Origin: Larix kaempferi
Taxonomy: Eukaryota > Streptophyta > Pinopsida > Pinales > Pinaceae
Direction of reading: 5' to 3'
Assembly: GCA_027924585.1 (NCBI GenBank)
Contig: BSBM01001138.1
Coordinates: forward strand, 7,302,001 to 7,366,000
Length of the DNA: 64,000 bases
Shown here in pieces: positions 57,216 through 64,000 of this stretch; positions within the stretch are counted from its first letter, which is position 1; each line of letters begins with the position of its first letter. A program made the translations under genes and the position numbers. Below the pieces are notes generated by a model. The model saw only the letters and a list, made by a program, of their open reading frames with translations, was not told where the DNA came from and searched no databases.

Positions 57216-59020
57216 GATTTTAGATCATCACTTTGTATTCTCAGTGATTAACTCATTTAGTGGGTATCAAGAGAAATCCTAATTCTTAGTAATTTCCACA
57301 TGGAAGGCTTATTATTTTCATTGCATTTGATTCATATATTAGGAATTCATCTATTATTTCATTTCAATTGTTGGTTTGTTCAAAATACATTTCTTGAACT
57401 CATTTATAAAAGGAATAGCTTGGTGGGAAAAGACTCTTGTGGTTAATCACTCACTACTTACAATTATTTCCTTTTTAAGCAATTTAATGTTAATCAACAT
57501 TTTCAAAGTTCACCCTAAATAAAGAACCTAAAATCTCCCTCACCCCAAGTATGATATTTTCCTTGCGCAAAGAGATATTGAAAAATTAGAAAAGTGTGAA
57601 AGAGTGAATTAGCTCCTTTATCGCATTTTCATTTAAATCATGGTTTGTCATTTGCAAAATAAAGGTTCAAATCACATAGGAAATTAATTAAGTGGATAAA
57701 TAACCTCAAGTTCAAGTATTTGTCTTATCAAATTTCTCAGACTTGTTTTCGAAATACTTATTTTCCACAATTTACTTTCAAGCATTGCAAATTCAAAATT
57801 GTTTGACACCACTTGAAGCACAAACATGAAGGACCTAAAGAGTCTTCTTTAACATTAGTATGATCTTCATATGGCGTCCATAAAACAATCTTAGTGAATC
57901 ATAAAAGGTTAGAAGTTGACAATACCTCCTTCGACACCATTAATTAAATATAGTGGCTCATAACACCAATACAACCCCTTTAAAAATAATTAGCCCAATC
58001 ATCTAATCAATTTAAACCCTCTATTTGAGGTCATAGAACAATTTAATGTCTAAGTTTCGGTTATAGGGATAAGAATTCAAATAAATTCCTGTAGCATTTC
58101 TCATTTGAGACATAGTTGTTTTCCTTGGGAGCTTAAAATCCTTTTATATCAAATGTGAAAAATCCAAGATAAGGAAATACCTTGTAGGGTCATGTGTCGA
58201 GGTTAGGTTGTTTTCCTTAGTATAATTGAGAAACCCAACTCTTTTTTTACTATGATCCTTGAATGATTAAGGCTAAGAGTCCCTTTTCCACACTTGTGAA
58301 AGGTAGCTTAGTGGCCAAAACTTAGTATTACCACCTAGGTGACTTTCATGCGTTGCAATTGCACCCGAGGAATATAGTTGTTGGCCATTGGGACATGATC
58401 CCAATGCCCTTCACTATAACCAAATCTATCTTATATTCACTTTCCATCTTCAGTGGATTGAAACCATCCATTGAGAGATTTTGGAAGACCTAGTTACAAT
58501 TTAATTGGAAGGTTTATAGAGTCAAAGGAAACATGATTTTAATTTTCAAAAAGATATCATGCAAAAAAAACCCTACATCAAAAATACATTATGGTTTAGA
58601 GAAATACATTCTTACAAAATTTCAGCATACACAATTTTCTTTGAGTAGATTATCAGTTTTTCATATTAGCACTATTATATTGACCTACCACCTTATACTC
58701 TAGAGAGATTTACTAATTTGGGAACCATAGCAGATTCCTAGACATCTAAGTGTTCTCTTAGGATTTTAAATCTATCTCCTTTACTTGAAGTAATTCCTAC
58801 TATTTTCATTTCTCCAACAAGACAAATATGCTATCCTTCACACCCTCATGTGAGTACAACATTGTTAGGCTCAACTTACCTAGGATTATCCTTTCTAAGA
58901 TCAATTCCTACATGATCACCCTCAAATTATAACCCATTGAGTTTAACACACTGATGCTCCCAAAAAAATGGGTGTACCACCACCATCACCCCATCACTAC
59001 ACACTCCTAACCTACTGTGT
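57216..59020 (+). other. Probable gypsy leader, non-coding
   Basis: No supported frame. Sequence between the PBS-like site and the gag start, with scattered short peptides but no domain. Confidence 0.4.
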
Positions 59021-60480
59021 ATGGCTAGTTTGAATCTCCCAAATTTGAGGAAGCTATCCAATGACCCAATATTGCATGATCATGCTTGGAAATCCATGCT
59101 GACCAAGCTAATCCATGATATTCCCAAATTTGAGGGTCGATCGGGTGAATATCCAGTCAGTTGCGTCATGACCTTTCATCTATTGTTCTTGTTTAATAGC
59201 ATAATTGATGATAAAGAATCCTCTCCAGGATGTTGACCAAATGGTATATTAACCAAGTAGTTGGATCACATGGAAAATCTGCATCCTTACCTAACACATT
59301 CCTCACTTTCTTCCAGTTACTAGTATAGAAGTAAATGGGATTATAAATCCTTACTAATTTCTGTCAAACCACATCCACGCATATCATAGATTACATCCAT
59401 GAGTGGACTGTGTCAGTGGTGTAAGTTGTGCATGATAGAAGTCAAAGACAAACTCATCTTCGATTGTTTTTTAAATCCATATTTACCTTGATTTCCAAAT
59501 ACGTGGGAACAACCATGACTCAATCAAAAGATGAGACCATTCTCAAATTGCAACATTTTGACCACCATGCCTAAAACGAAAGATTAGGCCATTTTGAAAA
59601 TGCAACATTTTGACCTAATCTATGCCTAATCAGGGTATCTATACACAGTCATGGGAGTGATTCCCCTTATGCCCACCCTTTTGAATGAGATATCCTAGTG
59701 CATCTCCTCCATTGAATGGTGTTATTGGGTCTATCACTAATATTACTAAGCCATATGGTCACACAACCCCCCTATGGAATTAGTCATTATGGTAACCATT
59801 ACAATGAAGCTAGTACCTCTTAAAGTGGAACTAGTACTTCATATGGACAACCCACACACGAGAATTATATCATGCTTTACTCTATTGCAAACAATCCACA
59901 TGGTATATCATTCCCATTGCACTTTGGTCCTAGCATGCCCCATTAGGAACTCATGATTTTCAACAAATTAATGGCCCTTCATGCAATAGTAGAAATTTTA
60001 ATGGAGGCGCATCCTTATCTTACACTTGGAAGTTCACATAACGCATATGGCAGGATTACACAATACAATCCTTACTACCCATTCCCCATTCCTCCATTAG
60101 TAGGTGCCATATCATCACCATTATCCACATAGCAAGCCAGTGTGAAATGTTTCCAACCTTCTCCCACTTAGCACACCTAAGCATTTGAGGAATTGAACAT
60201 GGTAGATTCCCCAAATCCACAAAACAATGGAAAAAATAAAGGTAATAAAAAAAACATAACACGTACCTCAAGGAAAAGGGGTCAATGCCACCAACCCCAC
60301 CAATAATGATGGGGAAAATACTAACCCTACAAACCAGAACCAAAATTATGGCAACAATACTTAACCAAAAAAAGAAAAACAATGGTATTATAAACAATTT
60401 CCCTCGCACATTATGTGGAGAGTTTGTTCATTACACTCACCATTTCCCCCAAATTCCTGGATACAAATGAATGAAGGAAG
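59021..60480 (+). pseudogene. Ty3/gypsy gag, decayed
   Basis: The ATG at 59,021 starts LNLPNLRKLSNDPILHDHAW and IPKFEGRSGEYPVSCVMTFH. This is the capsid start typical of one plant gypsy group (PKFEG..GE.P..H..TFHLW). A long stop-rich middle follows. Then come an Asn/Pro-rich linker (NATNPTNNDGENTNPTNQNQ) and a degenerate zinc knuckle near 60,405 (TLCGEFVHYTHHFPQI, expected C..C....H....C, with first and last Cys replaced). Frames on the opposite strand here are artefacts. Confidence 0.8.
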
Positions 60481-61049
60481 TGTTGACCAATGTAAGTGCT
60501 AACCCTTATAAGGGACCAATACATCCTAGCAGTAATTCCCTACCTCTTGGAAACCAACAATATTGTCCCTTCCCCCAAATGAGGGGCCATATCTAACAAT
60601 CAAGAAATAAACAACTCTTCCCAACCATGAATATTGTATTCACCTCTGAATCGAGCACAACTAGGAGATCCTTCCTATCAAAACATCTACATCAACTTGA
60701 TAAATATTCACCTTGAAACTTGCAATTGACAATATTGAATTCCCCTTGACCTAACTCCAAAAGCTTGGGATGACACATAACCTTCCACTAGCAATCTTTA
60801 TCAAATTCCACGTCTTAGTAGTGATGGTACACCATGTGTCCCAAAGGCACCTCTTCATTGAACTATTCATAACCATCATGTGAGGGCTACTCCTAATTAT
60901 AGTACCATTGATGACTTGGAAAAATCACCAGTTACCATGCCCTATATTGAGGTCCTTAAAACTAGTCCTTCTCAAAGGAAGTACTTACTATCTACATTGG
61001 GCACCAGCAACCCATCCAATTCACAACTTTGACTTGGACAATTCCAACC

Positions 61050-61557
61050 CTAGGCTCCTATAATTGGTTGCATTTCATATCCTTGTCTCAATTAAAAACA
61101 TCACCATCCACCAATATATCATTGACAAGGGTGTACATACTTATATCCTGTCCACCATATTTTGGAAAAATTTGGGATCCCTGAAGCTCACATCATTTAC
61201 CATTACACTTAGGAGCTATGATGGTTGTCCTTCCATCCAGAAGGTCTACACAAAATTGTTCCTATTGAATTGGTAAGGAATATGGTCTTGATTGATATTG
61301 AAGGTGTAGATGATCCATTAGAATACAACATCCTTCTTAGGTACGATTATATGTATTCTATAAAAGAAGTCACCTCCTTGATCTTCCACACGATGATGTT
61401 CCCTCACAAGAGAAAGTTCGTTACCTTATATAAACGAACACATTATGAACCTCGTCCATCTACTGATATAGAAAACATATTACCCCTCATAGTGGCTAGT
61501 AAAGGAAACCCATCTTACATTGAGATCAAATTATATATTTTCAAGGATTGCACATGA
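61050..61557 (+). pseudogene. Ty3/gypsy aspartic protease, decayed
   Basis: The first frame (61,064-61,276) gives AFHILVSIKNITIHQYIIDK and GVHTYILSTIFWKNLGS, where D-K-G replaces the retropepsin D-S/T/E-G. A frameshift near 61,230-61,250 leads into the second frame (61,225-61,557): VPIELVRNMVLIDIEGVDDP, LEYNILLRYDYMYSIKEVTS and TMMFPHKRKFVTLY. This is the second half of the protease and the linker to RT. It belongs with the gag at 59.0-60.5 kb. No RT follows; the element is truncated at about 61,560-61,600. Confidence 0.8.
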
Positions 61558-63029
61558 ATCAAGGTGTATGTTACGGTCCTACCATATCCCACCTACTTTT
61601 GTCTACCTAGGAGTTAGTCAATTAATGGATGCAACCATCTTCTTTGAATAAATCCCATTAGATAGTAGTGGATGGTTATTTAAGGCAAAAGGGTCCTCTT
61701 TATTAAATAAGTCCGACTAGGTAGTTGGTAATCATTAAAGACAAGACCTCAAGTAATTATAAATTTTCTATTGAGAATCTATTTAGAGATGTAGGAGGCT
61801 ATGTAATGTTGATCAAGTATGGTTGTATTTGGAGATTTTCTTAGTGAAAGGTTTCCCTACCTCAAGAAGTAAGTGAACATTGCTAGATAATTAATTAATA
61901 CAAGGGTATATTCCATATATTGCATCTTATTATCTCATATTTGGTTCCATGCATCTATAATATATTTATATCTACTTTGTGTTTAAATTTTAATGGTAGG
62001 AAGAACACTATATGTGGTATTAAGCTCTTTCTTGAGCAAAAAGTGTAGGATTTTTTTTTTCAAGAGAAAAAAGAGGACAACATCATTTATATCCATTTAC
62101 AAATATTTTGTGTAGAATATGAAAAATATAGCTATAGATTTGAGTTCCTCGCAAAAATTACCCAAGCTAAAAAAAAAAACCATTCACATTCGAGTTTAGG
62201 AAGAAGTTATTGCTAATTTAAAATTAGTTATTTTAGGGTTTCTCGAGTGATGGACACACAAATTGCATATCATATATATTTTTATACAATGCCCAAATTT
62301 CAATCAAACCAGGGCCAATATATGTATATTGGATGTTAATTTCATAATTGCGGTCATAATAGAGATTCTAATTAATATTGTGGGAGTTGTGGTCATTTAA
62401 ATTTTCCCCCTCAAAACCCTAGCTACATAAGTGGGCTCGTTGAAAAGTAAGCTATTCAAAACCAAGATTTTAGAAATTCCCTTTTAGGTTAGAGATGTGT
62501 TATGACATATTTAAATAGAAAAGATATATATTCTTCAACAAGTAAACCTATGATGGAGGAATAATACATGTTGCAAATACAAGTGGAGTCACCTTGTTCG
62601 ACACCTTTGTAACTTATGTTGGTATTCCTTCAAATAATATTGCATTAGACATCACTTGTATACAGAATCTCACTTCCTTGCATCTTGGGTTATATAGGAA
62701 GTCCCCTAGGTGCACTTGGAACCAACCTCATATAAAAATATCAACAATATTTTTTCTATAGTGCATCGAGAACACCACTCAAAGAGATCACTCTCTAGTA
62801 CTTGGGAATTCAGTAGTGTGACTAAGGGCATTTATTCTCCTTAGTTAGAGCTTTGAGAGATTGGGTCGAGGACTATTTTTGGAAACCTACATGTATATCA
62901 AATATCTATAGAAATTATCACTCCTTTTCCCTTAGGAGCTTGCAAACCATAGCTACTTGGTGAACCCAAGGGCCTATGACATCCACTCGAAACTCTTGGG
63001 CACATAACTAGGATTTGCAGGACTAGAAG
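61558..63029. other. Region between two gypsy remnants
   Basis: No coding frame supported. It is likely LTR/leader sequence of the gag remnant to the right (phrase GTGGGCTCGTTGAAAAGTAA at about 62,433), but no LTR pair is visible. Confidence 0.4.
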
Positions 63030-63495
63030 ATGGAAATTTTGATCAAATAGATGCAATCAATTATTAAAAAAATTGAAGGTCTAGAGACAATGGTAAACCA
63101 AATATCAACTAATATGCAAGTGTTCAAACAACTTGGAGAATAGAGAGCACTAACAAAAACATTACAAAACTTTGCAAGGGAAAATATCTTTAGTTGGACC
63201 TACTAGAAAAATCGAAAGGGGTGACTTCTACAATGGGGGAGGATATGGCCTAGATCCACCCTTTCATGATTATCATAGCAGTAGACTACCATTTTAGAAT
63301 ATAAATTTATGGATTCACTTTACAAAAGTGTACATGAACAAGTTTGATGTTCTGATCCATTGAGGTGAGTTACCCAAATGGAACACTATTTCTCTCTTCA
63401 TGGAATTATTGATGACTTAATGAAACTTAAATTGGGGGTTTTATATATGGATTCAGAATGTTGGAAATGGCATAATAAGTCATATGTAATGTGCC
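63030..63495 (+). pseudogene. Ty3/gypsy gag remnant (second element)
   Basis: From ATG 63,030 a coiled-coil-like stretch (KIEGLETMVNQISTNMQVFK) is followed by RKIERGDFYNGGGYGLDPPF and HDYHSSRLPF. Next come LWIHFTKVYMNKFD and, after a 1-base frame change and a stop where a Trp is expected, VTQMEHYFSLHGIIDDLMKL, KLGVLYMDSECWKW. This MNKFDG...TQMEHYFSLHGI..DLMKL block is a common gag capsid start in plant gypsy elements. Homology stops at about 63,495, where an unrelated tandem repeat begins. Confidence 0.82.
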
Positions 63496-63539
63496 TTTTT
63501 AGGAATTTTATTAAAATGGCAATTTTTCACTTTTTTCCC

Positions 63540-63930
63540 TAGTTTGACCTTTGACTAGCTTTGAGCTCTAGGTCCCCAAATTACTCCAATTGCTCCCAAA
63601 TATTCTGAGAAGGTATATGGATGATGTTAGAAAATAAATATGTATTTCAGGGATTCTTTTGGACCTTTAAAATACTTCTGCAAATCCTCTTTCAATTCTG
63701 GCCAATGTAGGGAACTTTACTAGTAATTTCCCTTTGACTAGTATTGGTCTCTAGGTCTCGAATTGACTCCAAATGCCTTCAAATATTCAAGGAAGGTGTG
63801 TGAATGATATTAGGAATTGAATATGATGTTTAGGGATGATATATGGCCACAAAAATACCTCTAAAAACTCTCTTAAGATTCTGGACCAAGTATGCAATTT
63901 TACTAGTAATTTGGGGTTCAAATCCCCCTG
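63540..63930 (+). repeat. About 189-bp tandem repeat, two diverged copies
   Basis: The unit CCTTTGACTAG...TCTAGGTC...AAATATTC...GAAGGT is followed by TGGATGATGTTAG, AAAATAC-TCT and TTCTGG-C. It starts at about 63,545 and 63,730 and appears to continue toward the window end. Confidence 0.72.
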
Positions 63931-64000
63931 GGGTTAGTACTGAAAATGGCTTCCCAAATGCCTCCAAACCCACTCAAATTTCTGAAAATAGGCATGGAAT

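Noticed and set aside
60056-60409. 117-codon minus-strand hydrophobic frame
   Set aside because: Opposite the decayed gypsy gag (Asn/Pro-rich linker and zinc knuckle on the plus strand).
1-64000. CRISPR arrays, bacterial operons, organelle genes, rRNA or tRNA genes
   Set aside because: None seen. The repeat spacings do not fit CRISPR, and introns plus retroelements show nuclear plant DNA.

Overview
The window looks like a stretch of a large, AT-rich, repeat-laden plant nuclear genome. The evidence is a spliced G2-like (GARP) transcription factor of the plant-only HRS1/HHO/NIGT1 family, plant-type LINEs with C-terminal RNase H, Ty3/gypsy and copia-like LTR debris, and tRNA-derived SINEs. The exact lineage cannot be fixed from sequence alone: a non-grass seed plant is likely, and an early-diverging angiosperm or gymnosperm is possible. 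Only one gene looks intact in 64 kb.

Layout. 1-1.97 kb: decayed minus-strand LINE (endonuclease end and reverse transcriptase), cut by the window edge. 2-8.6 kb: AT-rich spacer with two dispersed repeats, a LINE zinc-finger scrap, a tRNA-derived SINE, nested tandem duplications and a minus-strand LINE RNase H fragment. 8.67-14.83 kb: minus-strand Ty3/gypsy element (protease, gag, primer-binding site, a probable 4.4 kb LTR). Its outer end abuts ORF1 of a plus-strand LINE (14.83-20.6 kb; ORF1 tail, endonuclease, RT, zinc finger, RNase H, extra tail frame). 20.6-30.4 kb: mostly non-coding, with a copia-like LTR (22,977-23,305), dispersed repeats, tandem duplications and an unexplained GC-rich island (26.5-27.4 kb).

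30.4-34.7 kb: the HHO/NIGT1-type gene, five coding exons (31,833-34,686) giving a predicted 545-residue nuclear repressor, with a probable 5'-UTR intron. A GAATATTC palindrome lies about 1.1 kb upstream of the ATG. It matches both the phosphate P1BS consensus and reported NIGT1 sites.

34.7-48.2 kb: minisatellites, a SINE with 19-bp target-site duplications, a coding-like island near 39 kb, an inverted copy of the copia-like LTR, an orphan coiled-coil exon on the minus strand (40,569-40,956), a decayed coding block at 44-45 kb and a dense cluster of short tandem duplications (45.4-48.2 kb).

48.2-64 kb: the most unusual part. A cluster of TTCGGCCGAA palindromes (49.03-49.16 kb) and a T-rich 85-bp array precede a spliced, nonsense-riddled coding region (50,342-52,375) with two conserved acidic blocks (VDFAENY and SDGCAGQFKS) and Cys/His clusters. 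This looks like a poorly described RNase H-fold (DDE/DDD) transposase-like family. It is broken at about 52,376 by a decayed minus-strand gypsy element (pol 53.2-55 kb). A plus-strand gypsy element (probable PBS 57.2 kb, gag 59.0-60.5 kb, protease 61.06-61.5 kb) and another gag remnant (63.03-63.5 kb) follow. Apart from the HHO gene nothing appears able to make a full protein. The window records layered insertion and decay of selfish DNA around one regulatory gene.
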